Source: Melastoma dodecandrum
Taxonomy: Eukaryota; Streptophyta; Magnoliopsida; Myrtales; Melastomataceae
Reading direction: 5' to 3'
Assembly (NCBI GenBank): GCA_029817715.1
Contig: JARUPY010000471.1
Coordinates: forward strand, 2,666,001 to 2,730,000
DNA length: 64,000 nt
The position numbers were made by a program, and so were the translations under genes. Every line of letters begins with the position of its first letter. The stretch's first letter is position 1. Positions 13,106 to 23,393 of this stretch are shown here, piece by piece. The notes below the pieces were generated by a model. The model saw only the letters and a program-made list of their open reading frames with translations. It made no database searches and had not been told where the DNA came from.

Positions 13106-13397
13106 TCAGTGGAAAACAATGAACGAAAACGAGATCGCACCTGATGTCAGGATTCTCGATGGATCCGTGAGGCTGAGTTCGCTCACGGCATATCGAAGCG
13201 GGTGGAGTAAACGGGGATCGCAGCTCACGTCATTGTGTGAACAAGGAAGGGGGTTGGAGTCGCCGATCGGAGGGGAGGTTCGGATGGGAAGAACGGAGGA
13301 ATGCGGCTCCTCAAGGACAATTTCGTCGGGACCAGGGAGGAGTAACGTGGACGAAGGACGCAGACAAACGACGAGGACGAAGATTTCGTGGGGGGAG

Positions 13398-13567
13398 ACA
13401 ACTGGAAATTGGGAAACGATTTAGTAATTTTACCGCTGGGGTAAAATGGTAATTTCACACTTAAAATAGATTCGGTTTTAGGTTTGGAATGTACTGTTCT
13501 ATTTAGTAAATTTCTAAAAAGTTTAGTAATCGATTACTAAATTTTCAGCACATTTCGCTCAAAAATT
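13398..13567 (-). repeat. Right (truncated) TIR of the large MULE
   Basis: The reverse complement matches 4986-5155, including the GCGAAATGTGCTG stretch and the AAATTACCATTTTACCCC stretch. The arm ends abruptly where ABCC exon sequence starts, so the outer part of the right TIR is missing. Confidence 0.75.
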
Positions 13568-13641
13568 CCTGTTACGGGTTGGCTGTAGGCATTGTTCTGT
13601 GCGGAAGGCACATTTCCGTGCCAGTTCCAAGTATCATGGCC
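13566..13641 (+). pseudogene. 76-bp fragment of ABCC3-like exon 1
   Basis: These bases match 45151-45226, in exon 1 of copy 3 (the TMD0 region), with a single mismatch (C at 13627-13628 against A). The flanks are unrelated to the gene. It is the only trace of an ABCC gene between copies 1 and 2 and is fused in frame to the zinc-finger gene fragment downstream. Confidence 0.88.
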
Positions 13642-14410
13642 AAAGATTGTGGAAATAAGGAAAGTTGTCACGGAGATGTTCCGGAAAATGTGGTTAATGC
13701 GGTGGGAAGCCCTGGAAAGTCGAGGGGCGGTAGTTCAAGTGCTCCAGGAGTAACCTCTCGGAAGAGACATCTAGAATCAGGTAGAAGTCCAGCTCCCAAA
13801 TCGTTCAACCGTGATAAGGGTTCCAATTTCGTAGACCTGACTTCAATAGCTTCTACTTCCGCATCCGAGTTCTCGCCCAACAACCGGGGCTCCAGACATC
13901 AGAAAGGCAGGTCCCGATTGAATGACTCTCTCTATATGTCGTCCAGAAAGTGCTTGTAACTCAAGCTTGACTTCAAATTCTAAGCAAGACACTCATGAGG
14001 ATCTTAGACATACGGAAGAGAACATGTGGGCATGCGAAATGTGCACTTTCCTGAACCCGGTGAGCATATTTCTCGAACAACTTACTTGTCCACTGTTCCA
14101 TCTTTGGTTTGCATAATCAATATTGTTTAATTGATTTATCTAGGATTTCACTTTCTTTCTTACATTTGAACCCTTTTTAGTTTTTACATTACAATTTGGT
14201 TAATGGTTTGATAGTCTGTTGTGTGGTTATCTCGAGATAAATCATCATGCGCTTGCACCGCCTGATAATATCTAATGCTAAATGCACAGCCCTTGGCACC
14301 TGTCTGCAAGATTTGTGGTCTAGAAAGGCGAAAAGACGACTCCGTTGCATTCAAGTTCTGGTCTTGCAAATTTTGCACGTTGGACAACAGCGTTGGGCTG
14401 AATAGATGCT
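13642..14410 (+). pseudogene. C-terminal fragment of a WSS1-like RanBP2-zinc-finger gene
   Basis: A Ser/Lys-rich stretch with a VDLT SUMO-interaction-like motif is followed by two RanBP2-type zinc fingers. The first is split by an intron: WACEMCTFLNP ends at 14059 before GTGAGC, and PLAPVCKICG starts at 14290 after CACAG. Joined, this gives the canonical W-x-C-x2-C-x3-N-x6-C-x2-C. The second, WSCKFCTLDNSVGLNRC, loses its final Cys pair at 14410, where an inverted repeat begins. A one-frame change occurs near 13940. This layout (SIM plus paired fingers) resembles the tail of plant WSS1/WLM DNA-protein crosslink proteases, but the protease domain is absent. The fragment is probably not functional. 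The family call is from motif layout only. Confidence 0.6.
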
Positions 14411-14445
14411 GGACAGGTGCCCTGTGTCAACCAGGGCACCTGTCC
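14411..14445. repeat. 14-bp perfect inverted repeat, 7-nt loop
   Basis: GGACAGGTGCCCTG at 14411-14424 and its exact complement at 14432-14445, separated by TGTCAAC. It sits where the second zinc finger is broken and could fold into a GC-rich hairpin. It may be a rearrangement scar. Confidence 0.75.
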
Positions 14446-14619
14446 GTGGTGACTGAGTGGTTAGAGGTGGATCATCCAAAAGCGGAAGACAAGGCCAATT
14501 TCTTGCCATGGAACTGCGGGATTCATTGATTTATTGATCTGGCAGGATCAGATTCATTGTGCTGGGTTAGACAAACAAAAAACTAACCTTGAAAGTTTTG
14601 GAAAGCGTAATTGCTGCTA

Positions 14620-14927
14620 GCTCAATCACTTTTCAGATGCCGGCAAAGAAACACTCTCGTATCTGATGTTCAGAGGAATCCATCTACGACGATGTGCGCA
14701 TGCCAAAAGCATCGAAGGAGTTCCTAGAGACAGTCATCAAGGAAACACCGAGACTACCTGCCGCTCTTGCTCCCGAGAGAGAGAGAGAGTGTGTCGCGAG
14801 GGCTACTAGACACAAACGGCTACGAGATCCCAACAAAGAGTAAAGGTAATCATCGACGGGTGGGAGACCGATTGTGATCCCAAATACTGGAAGGACACCC
14901 CGGACATGCGATTGACATTATTCAAAA
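14620..14927 (+). pseudogene. Cytochrome P450 fragment (K-helix region)
   Basis: Open pieces read FLETVIKETPRL, containing the K-helix ExxR motif (ETPR), and, after a frame change, a GYEIPTKS-like segment followed by VIIDGW and CDPKYWKD, which is the conserved stretch after the K-helix in plant CYP71-type enzymes. Neither the heme-binding Cys loop nor the N-terminus is present. A GA microsatellite (14781-14795) disrupts the region. The fragment ends exactly where the 912-bp MULE begins. Confidence 0.6.
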
Positions 14928-15839
14928 GGCCAAATTATCAAATCTACACTGAACTTTGGCCGGTTTTTCCGATTTACCCAGAACTTTCAATTATATCATC
15001 AGCTAGCCCAACGTTTGTCCGTTATCTCAAATATGACCTCCGTCTATCCGACCCTTGGACGGAAACAGACGTGGTTCCGACGTGTCCCTTGACGCCGTCA
15101 ATCCACCGTTAGGCTGGGAGGGAGATTCTGGCGGGTTGGTCTCCGAGGGCCAGAGGGCCGTAGAAGAAGTAGGGTTTAGGAGATTTCAATGGAGGAGGGA
15201 TCGCGTCAGGTTTCGGTGGCATCCTCCACTGATGATCCCAAGTTTATCCGGCGGCGGCGGGGGAGGGGCCTACGGCAGGGAATTTGTGGGGGGCGGGTCA
15301 TGGGATTATGGGGAAATGACTTCGTGGGAGGAGAGGAGGCCGCCACCCCAAAGCGTTGGTCGATGCAGGGATGGTCTCCAGGGGCCGTAGAAGAGGTAGG
15401 GCTTAGGAGATTTCGATGGAGGAGGAATTGAGCCGGGTTTCGACGGCATTCTTCAGTAATGATCTCAAGTTTCTCCGGCTGCGACGGGGGGAAAGGGCTG
15501 CGACGGGGAATTTAGGAGGCTCCGGCTGCGGCGGGGGAGGGGGCTGCGGCGGCATCCTTCACTTATGATTCCGAGATCCGACGTGGCTCCACCTGGCTCC
15601 ACGTGACTCCACATGGCTTCACGTGACTCCACGTACGTATCACGTGTTTCTCATGTCAGCAAATGTTGGAAGAAAACGAAGGTATCAAGGTGCCACGTCG
15701 ATTTTCGTCCAATGGTCGGATGGACGGATGTCATATTTGAGATAATGGACAAATGTTAGGATAGCTGATGATATTATTGAAAATTCTGAATAAATCGAAA
15801 AAACGGACCAAAATTAACGGTAGATTTGATAACATGGCC
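14928..15839. mobile_element. Non-autonomous MULE, 912 bp
   Basis: Imperfect terminal inverted repeats of about 140 bp, starting GGCCAAATTATCAAATCTAC on the left and GGCCATGTTATCAAATCTAC (reverse complement) on the right. Flanking 9-mers TATTCAAAA (14919-14927) and AATTAAAAA (15840-15848) agree at 7 of 9 positions, consistent with an aged MULE target duplication. The interior is GC-rich and contains two imperfect direct copies of about 215 bp (near 15155 and 15385). No transposase is recognisable. Confidence 0.75.
15581..15640 (+). repeat. 10-bp tandem array (ACGTGGCTCC type)
   Basis: Six consecutive 10-mers: ACGTGGCTCC, ACCTGGCTCC, ACGTGACTCC, ACATGGCTTC, ACGTGACTCC, ACGTACGTAT. Several carry CACGTG or CACGTA at unit joints, so the array is a string of G-box-like cores inside the MULE. 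Confidence 0.8.
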
Positions 15840-16660
15840 AATTAAAAAAGAAGAAGATTGATTGGAAAGCAAAGTCAGGGGAAAGCAGATGGTGGCTTGA
15901 GGAGATAGTCAAGGCACGTGATCCTGGGAATAAGACAAATGAACCACCCACCACCCCTATGGAGGATAGTTCATCGTTACCCTTGGAAAACAAAAAATTT
16001 TGTCTTTTAAGTAGGTAAGTTTTAAAATTCCCCTTTTACTGCACCTCCTGCTTTTGTCTTTTTCTAATAACCTAATTTAACCCAAAATTTTGAAAAATTT
16101 TCAAATAAGTCCTTAAAATGGCTGGAGAATGAAAATCTTCGGGAAATCCTTCTAGAACTCCTTCACGACGGGAGTTCGTTTCAGAGTCTAGATTATCTCC
16201 TTTTGTAATTAGCAAGAGTATAAATGATATTTTAACTCGGCTAACTATTCAAGGGAGTATAGACAGTCTTGAAAGCCGAAACCATATGGCTCAGGAAGTG
16301 GGCTCCATAGTAAATAAGATGCTAGACGCTCTGGAGCATGAGAGCAGCTTAAAAGGCCTGAAGCCGAGGCGACTTCTAGACTGGAGAGTACTTCAGGAAA
16401 ACCAGTCGAAAAATTGAAACTGGGAGGAAGAAATTCCAAACAGAATCAAGGAAAGAGTGTGGATGAAATGTACAAGGAGTAAGTAGCCCCTTACATTTTA
16501 GACTCACAAAAGCGAAATGCAAATTTGAACCCCAAAGTGGGGAGTTGGCAAAGGACTTAAGGAAAGCCTTAGGTCTGGCAGAAGAAACTCCAGTTCATTT
16601 AGACAATAGAACGTTTAATGAATTGGTTACTGCGAACAGTGCATAGGCACCAGCTTCTTT

Positions 16661-16712
16661 GTATATATATTTCACAACCCTCTACCTCATTTGGAGAGGC
16701 GATCTGAATAAA
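16661..16712 (+). promoter_or_regulatory. TATA box, CATTTGGAGAGG block and AATAAA of the pararetrovirus-like segment
   Basis: A TATATATAT stretch at 16662-16670, CATTTGGAGAGG at 16688-16699 and AATAAA at 16707-16712. A poly(A) signal close behind the transcript start is expected when a pregenomic RNA is terminally redundant. Function is inferred. Confidence 0.5.
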
Positions 16713-17196
16713 GAACTTTCTCTCACATCTCTCTGAGTCAAGTTCTTTGATCGAGCTCCAAAAGAATACCTTAAGGAATCAAGAATTGTTAGAATTAATC
16801 AGAACCGGTTAAGTCTAACTGAAGGTTAGATTGTGAAATTGAAACCTTGAAGGAAAAGTCTTTATGACTAAACCTTGAGTAAGGATGAGGAGTTTTTATA
16901 TAAGACCCTCAAGTTAAGGGCATTCGGAAGTGACACAGAAGAGCCTCTCCATTTCACAGAATTTTCTATTTTGAGAAGTGAAAGACTCTTGAACTTCCAA
17001 AGTTGCGGAAGCTTAGTGAACCCTTGAAGCTACCCTCTGAAGTAAGGTATGATAAGCATCTTATTCTAAGTTGTTTATGTTTTGAGAAAAGACTTTAATA
17101 AAAAACTTGATTAAAGTGGTGCAACTGCACGAGTCATTCTTATGACTGATTGTCCAAACCCGGAATTATTTCATTTGGACCACGGTGCAAGCAAGG

Positions 17197-17276
17197 ATTC
17201 TACTACCGGTCTTCTTAATACCGTAGTAGATCGCATAGAAATTCTATGCAGCTTAGATAACTCAGTTATCCAAGCT
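17197..17276 (+). repeat. Three consecutive hairpin-forming inverted repeats in the leader
   Basis: CTACTACCGG pairs with CCGTAGTAG around a short loop. Next, GCATAGAA A TTCTATGC is a 17-nt palindrome (17233-17249). Then AGCTTAGATAACT (17250-17262) pairs with AGTTATCCAAGCT (17264-17276) with one mismatch. They are stacked without gaps between the last two. Confidence 0.7.
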
Positions 17277-17545
17277 CATAGAGAGTTATTCTAAGAAATT
17301 AAAAGAACTGACTCTAGTACAGAGTGATTTTTAGGAATTTTTCCTTGAAGGTAAGTCCAATCTCGGATTTACGGCAAGTCCAAAGTACTCAAACGAGTAT
17401 TTGAGGTTTATAAAACGCCGACGACAAAGACAATTAGAAAAATCTTCTTAAGTTCGATTCTTGGGATTTCTGAAGAATATCTAGCATGCTGATATTTAAC
17501 TTTTTCATGAGTTAATTTGCTTCGCTTATATTCAGTCTTCGTAAT

Positions 17546-17557
17546 TGGTATCAGAGC
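17546..17557 (+). other. Met-tRNA primer-binding site
   Basis: TGGTATCAGAGC is complementary to the 3' end of plant initiator Met-tRNA and is the primer site of caulimovirids and of many copia elements. It marks where minus-strand DNA synthesis would start. Confidence 0.8.
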
Positions 17558-17661
17558 CGCTTAAGAGAGATCTTTGCTAATTTTGTCTTGAGGGACTAAA
17601 TTGTGAAATTAGAGATTTGAGTTAATTTTAAGGTAAGAAAAGACTTAGAAAAGAAACTACG

Positions 17662-20600
17662 TGTACGCGCGCCTTCCGGCCTAGCACGCGCGAGGCGGTC
17701 CGGACGACCCGAGGATCCGGGTCCACTCCCCTAGAGTCTTCCGGTCGGCGTCACGACTCGAGCGTCGAACGCTGCGGAAAAAACCAAGGTGGTTCCTCCT
17801 TTGATTCCTGACCGGGTCTGCCCAGACTCTTCGCCGATCGTCTCAATGCTCCTTAAGAGGCGACGGGCGAAAAGAAGCGCATGACCCGAGGAGGAAGCTT
17901 CAGGAGATTCCAAGAGCGGCTCGTGTCGTCAGTCCCTCATCCAAAATGACTTCGTAAAATGTGTTATTGTTTAACCTAGGTAAACTATTACGGAGTCGCC
18001 ACCGACTTGATTATAAAAGCTTGGTTTAAGTCGGAAAACCAGAGTAGATTCGGGGATTCCTAGTTACTAACTCTTACATTTAAACATGCGAAAGGGTGGC
18101 GTTTGCTCCAAAAGGTTTGCTTTTGGTTAACGGGCATTGGACCCGATTCAGGCATTGGACCCGAACTCATGTGTGTTTGTTTAACAATCACATGCGACAA
18201 TAAACCTATGGGCCTAAGGCATGCGGACAGGCACAGACAATTATTGAGATCAAAGGGAGCGGGGAAGGGCGGTGATTGCGGGCCTATGCACTTGGGCCGG
18301 CAACCTGTTACATGTGGGCTTAAATAAAAATTCGGGGAGGCCCGCACCTCCCCTTTGTACCTTTAATGAATGTTGGGGCAGCTTTAATGAAGATTCTGTT
18401 GTAGTTGATCCATGTTCGCCGTCTGTTTTTGGATGGTCTTCGAGATCCATCTTGGTGAATACCTCGAAGTTCTCGTTCAGTTTCATGCAAAATAAATGAT
18501 AAAATGATGTGTGACTAACAGAATAATGATTATGAGATAACAAAAATCATACTATATAATCACATTTAAGAGACCTTTTAATGAAAATTTACGGTCCAAT
18601 TTCATATTTAAAAATAATTCAAATAATTATTGAAAAAAAATTAGCATTTTTAAAGAATAGTAACTTGCTTTAAAATGATTCGCGACACGTGACCAAAATA
18701 ATCGACATTCAATTTTAAGGAAAATAAAGTATTATGTTAGAAATGATCCGCACATGTGCTGAAATTGATATTTGAATTAAAAGAGGTGTCTAAATTGATA
18801 TATGTCGAAAGCTTCAGTACATGTACAGTATATGAAGACATTGAACCATTTTTTTTGTAAACAATATTTAATAAAGCAAAATTTATAGGATTTGGTTGTT
18901 TAAAAATAATAAAAAAAAATCATACGAGAAGATAGTAGTGATTAGTCATAAAAAAATTATTATTAAAAATGTGATACGTAAATAATTCAAATAAATGTTT
19001 TGAAAACTTACGTGTGACTTTCAATTAGATAGTGCAAACAATTAATAAAAGAAATGATGAACCCAATTATACATCAGACAAAATAAAATCGATCGACGAA
19101 CCTGGACAGGATCAAGCTTCTCGGACATCCATGTTGTCCTCACTTCCAGCGGATGGAGGGCTGCCATGGTGCCCTTATCTCACGCCGGACTTGGTCGCAA
19201 CCTTGACGTGGGGGGAACTGAGGTTGGCAGGCAGGGAGGAGAAGAGGGGAGCCGCTTTGAGGTCGCTCATCGCCGATCCTTGGCACGCTGAGCTGTGGGT
19301 CGCTAGGGATCACGATCTGCTGCCGCCGGGGTGTTCGAGGACGCCAGGAGAGGTGGATCCGCCGCTGTGAAGGACGCCGGGGCCTCGAATCCGAGCCGGG
19401 GACGGTCGGGAATGACCCAGAAGGGAGGAAGCGAGGTTCCCGCCACTAGATCTGTGGAAGCCGGGGCCGCTTTGCTGGGGAAAGCTTGATGACCGAGGTG
19501 GAGATGACCGGGGATGGATGACGCCGTGGGTTTGGGAGCTTGCCCTCGTGGGACGCCAGGGAGATCGGGGTTGATGTGTTCGCCGCTGGGCTCTGGTGCG
19601 TCGGAAGGAAACCGGGACGGAGGTGGTTTCGCTGTCGTCGGGGCTTGGGAACGCTGGAGGGAGTGGTTTGTTCGCTGCCGGTATTGTTAGGGACGCCATG
19701 TCAGGTTCGGGAGCACCGAGAAGATGGGCTATCACTACTGTTAGTCTGTTGGGAGACGCTGGAGGGAGGCCGGGAGGTTGATGAGCGCCGGGGATGGTCG
19801 ATCCCCGCCGCTACTGGAGGATCAGGAATCCAAGGAAAGCGAGACGGCTGGGTGTATTGGGGCTGTCCGTCCGAAGCCGAACTTTGCTGGATTGGTCAAA
19901 GCGCCGAGCAAAGATGGGCCTTTGGCGAAGGGAATGGAGCCTACGGTGCTCAATGATGATGGCTCGTCTAAAACGTCTGGAAGTCGGTGAAGGAGGGGAC
20001 GGCCTTGGCGCTGATCACCGGTTTGGAGTATTGGTCTGACTTTCCTGTACAAACAGGTAAATGGGTTAGAAGACAAAATGACTTCCCACTGTGCTGATGC
20101 ACACCCGTGAGAAGTTTTGGCCGCCCATCCTAATCGACAGCGGGATCAGCTAAGGGTGGGTGAATCTGCTGCTTTGGTTGAAAGGATCGTCATCTGAACA
20201 AGTAGCCTGAGCGTCTGATCGAATATTGCTTCCTGTTGTTGGTTGTCGTAGGAGCTTTGGTCGTCCGCTGTTGCTATCGGGAAAGAAATCCAGACGGCTG
20301 GTCGAATTCTGGTTGATAGCGGGGCTTCCTTCCGGTTTTGATCCTGGACCTACCTTGGGGTCGCCGGAGATGGTTGCTACGGGTGGCAGGAGGAGCCTCT
20401 GATGATGGAAGCGTTCGTCTGATCAAATAGGAGTCTCTCTGTCCCAGCGTCTCTGTGTGATGTCCCCTTTTTATAGGTGTGTCTTTGACCTTCTTTTTTA
20501 AGAAAGAATTTTTTTAGGAAGAAAATTCTTGCCCTCAATGTAATAATAAAAATATACGATTGACTTTTATAAATGTCTGATTAGGGGATTGACAAATCAT

Positions 20601-21026
20601 TTTTTTAAGAAAGAATAAAAGAGGATGATGACAAATCAATTAAACCGGCGATTGAGAATGAACAAAATGATTTTAAGGGGTCTAGGTTCGTTAAAAGTGG
20701 CCAAGTGGGAGAATAAATTCCTCCCCCCATGATAAGAGAAATCAAAGAAATGTCCTAATTAATTCCTTCCCCCCATAATTGTCGATTGAATAGATTAGGA
20801 GAAAAAAAAAGGAATATTAGTGAAATATTGTATTGATTAGAAGATTACGGGAGGAGAGGATAAGGTTTTTTTTTAAAAAAAAAATCTGAAAAATAGAAAT
20901 TCGAAATTAGATAAATAAAATAAATGGAAAATAGTTTTAAATGGATTTGGCCAGGATGGACTAATATCTTGTGGGCTTAGACCACTTTGTTTTGGACCGG
21001 GCTAAAAAATAATTTGAGGTATTACA
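17662..21026 (-). repeat. 3' LTR of the Tat/Ogre element
   Basis: On the + strand it starts TGTACGCGCG and ends GGTATTACA, almost identical to 33106-36472. Short ORFs inside (for example 19310-19735 on the - strand) are repeated in both LTRs and match no protein I recognise, so they are not called as genes. About 19130-20040 is GC-rich, the rest AT-rich. Confidence 0.93.
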
Positions 21027-21040
21027 GTTTGCCCCTCCTT
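21027..21040 (-). other. Polypurine tract of the Tat/Ogre element
   Basis: On the - strand AAGGAGGGGCAAAC directly precedes the 3' LTR start TGTAAT. A purine-rich run in this place primes plus-strand DNA synthesis. Confidence 0.75.
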
Positions 21041-23393
21041 GGGAGGAAATCTGAGAAGATTTTCTCGCAAGGATATCAATAATACCTCAAATTATGTTTG
21101 GGGATCGTCCTTGACCACCCGTATCCTGAGAGCTCAACAAGAAGATCATTAGCAACGACAAAGACAGACAGAGGTAATCAAACATGATGATTACGATGCA
21201 CTTGCATGTCATGTTACAATTGCTTCTGAGTGAGATTGGAGAATGGCTTCATGGCTTCTCTCACGACTCATCATTTTTTTATTTTCTGAAATATATCTCG
21301 GTTAGACTTCAGAATTCATTTGATTTGGATGCTCATGTACCAGTCGAAGGAGTCTCTGTAGGTTGTAATGAAGCTTTGGCATAAGGCCTTTTTAGGTAGA
21401 GGCTGCATTTGTCATTTTGAACAAATGAGTCTAAGGATCTCATTGGAAGCTGTTGTACCATAGAGGTTCCACCGTCCAAGCGAATTCTCCATTTATCTGA
21501 CAGGAAGTCCGTTGAGATGTTCCGTTGGAGACATGACCGATCTATATGTTTTGGGGAAATCTTCTCCTCGTTTTGTCTGGGAGATAGCACCTTTGCTTTT
21601 GTGACCGTTCAAGTCGGCCTTAGTGCTTTAATTTGCTCTTTTGCTTGTTGTGTTTTGCTTTTGATCATTGTGATAATTTTGCCTTTATTTTTTTTTAACA
21701 TTTTTCGGTCTTGCCCTCTTTTCTTTTAGAGATGCTTTGGACTCCTTGGGGATTTGATGAAGACGACTATCATCTCAACTGTATATGTCTGTTGACGGTG
21801 CTTCTTCACTTGGACCTTTAGGAAGTGTCGCCTCTGTGGTCCATTGCTTCCGGTTTCTTACTACAGGATCTCCATTTACCTCAATGTGAGGCGGTCCTTA
21901 GACTCGGAGGGCGTTGTGTATACAAAAAAAACTTCAAATTTGGCTCGAAAAGGGTTAGCAATGGTCAATTTTTGTGTTTAGGGTAGAGAAGAAATGCTCG
22001 ATCTCATCCCAGTTTGAGCATCTTTTGTCAAAGGATTTGTTGTCCGCCCGGACGTTTACATGTGAACCCTCATAGTGTTTGCACTCATCTCTCTGGGGTA
22101 GGTGTTTAGGAATGGGTTTGCCTTCTCCAATTCCGCTAAGAAGCTATCTTATTATCAAAAATCTTTTCAACTTGTATGCAAATGGGCACACAAAAACTGA
22201 AGGAATAAATAGGTTCAGATACACAAACCTCTTTGGAGATATCATATTGAGGTGGTGCTCATGTGCAAGCTTTGCGGGAAAGTGTTTGCACTTTCATGCC
22301 CCAGTCATGGTCCTTGAGATTAGACTCGGAACGGCTTCCACCCGACCACCCACGCCGTTGCCTAAGAGTTTGTACCGTACTGTGCGGAATTCTTGTGCCT
22401 ACACAGTTGACAACGGACGCAGGTGAAGTTAGCTCATGTACTTCGACTCTCGCTTGGGGAGATTATAATAAAGTTAGGTATTCGCTGGGGATATGAAATG
22501 AATATGCCCTTCTCGATGGTCGTTCTGGAAGAATATGCTTGTATATTCTACTCTTGTTGAGGATTGCGGTGTTTTTAACCGACTCCAGCTGGAGAAATGG
22601 AGGTATGACTCCGTCTGGGGGATGATAAGAAATCTTGTTAGATAGTAGTGTAGATGGTACTTCCTTTCGATTTGAACACCTTTGGTGACAACAAAGGCAA
22701 CTCCGAAGCTTTGGTTCGAAATTTTCCACCCGACCACCCGCGCCTTCGTCTATAATGTAGGATGCTCATGTACCTACACCAAGCAAAGGACAGATAACAA
22801 ATAAGCTCATGTAACTTGTTTATCTTAAAATAAGAATGAAGTTTGCTCATGTAACTCCGTTTATATGAAAGATGAAGTAGAGCTTTGATACTTCCCCTTT
22901 TTTTGTTTCGTCATTGCATCTTCGTCCGATGGAATCGAAGGATTAACGAAGATTACTCCTACCCAATGTCTATTTTGTAAGGAAGCTCATGTACCTATCA
23001 AATAGATAGCGAAAAACAAGTACGTTCATGTGACTTGTTTCCGTTAGAGTAAAAATGAAGTTTGTTCATGTAACTTCATTGATAAAAAGGGTGAAGTAGA
23101 GTTTTGGTACTCCCCTTTTGTATGGTTTCGTCATTGCATCTTTGTCCGAAGGAATCAAAAGATTGACGAAACTGCTGCAAGCCTTTGGCTTGAAGCTTTA
23201 CCACCCTGCCACCCTTGCCTTCGTCACAGGATTTTTTGTACCATTCGTGTAAGGAGCTCTTGTACCTGCCCACGAGACAAAGGACGTAAACGAAATAAGC
23301 TCATGTAACCTCGTTTAATTTGGTGAAGAGAGTAGTAATCGTAAGATTCTCCCTTTTTTTATGAATACTACTAATTCAGAACCCTGACACCAT
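21041..23393 (-). other. Long untranslated 3' region of the Tat/Ogre element
   Basis: About 2.35 kb between pol and the polypurine tract has no sizeable ORF on the element's sense strand. It contains repeated GCTCATGTA motifs and the tandem block at 22757-23330. Long repeat-bearing 3' regions are typical of Ogre-type elements. Confidence 0.7.
22757..23330 (-). repeat. Imperfect 225-265-bp tandem repeat (about 2.5 units)
   Basis: Units start near 22757, 22982 and 23247. Each begins with GCTCATGTACC (GCTCTTGTACC in the last), followed by one or more variants of GCTCATGTAACT and by TTTCGTCATTGCATCTT and GTCCGA blocks. Related single motifs lie upstream at 21331, 22256 and 22435. Confidence 0.7.

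Larger units (their letters stand above)
4440..13567. mobile_element. Decayed Mutator-like element (MULE) with long TIRs
   Basis: A region of about 9.1 kb is bounded by inverted repeats: 4986-5155 is closely matched, in reverse complement, by 13398-13567. Inside lie a FAR1-type MULE transposase relic on the - strand and a Ulp1/plant-mobile-domain-like relic on the + strand. This is the gene content known for Ulp1-carrying plant MULEs. The left arm continues outward for another 540 bp or so of TTAGTAA-rich DNA, while the right arm stops abruptly at 13567 against an ABCC exon fragment, so the right end is deleted. No target duplication could be found. The left end is set where homology to the copy-2 flank ends and is approximate. 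Confidence 0.75.
15849..17656 (+). mobile_element. Probable endogenous pararetrovirus (caulimovirid-like) fragment
   Basis: Stop-interrupted coding remnants (best near 16190-16430 and 16500-16650) lead into a TATA-containing promoter, an AATAAA signal just after it, a long non-coding leader with hairpins, and a Met-tRNA primer-binding site at 17546-17557. That order is how Caulimoviridae genomes run from their last ORF into the leader. A CATTTGGAGAGG block after the TATA box resembles the start region of the cauliflower mosaic virus 35S transcript. The coding remnants show no recognisable reverse transcriptase, so the family is not proven; the LTR end of a copia element plus its PBS is the main alternative. 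The fragment ends where the Ogre-type element is inserted. It is not an intact virus. Confidence 0.5.

Noticed and set aside
14444..14480. tRNA-like A-box (GACTGAGTGGTTAGAG)
   Set aside because: No matching B-box, acceptor stem or cloverleaf follows; probably chance.
19310..19735. 141-codon ORF on the - strand inside the LTR (and its twin at 34754-35179)
   Set aside because: GC-rich, low-complexity, no recognisable domain; both copies are just LTR sequence.
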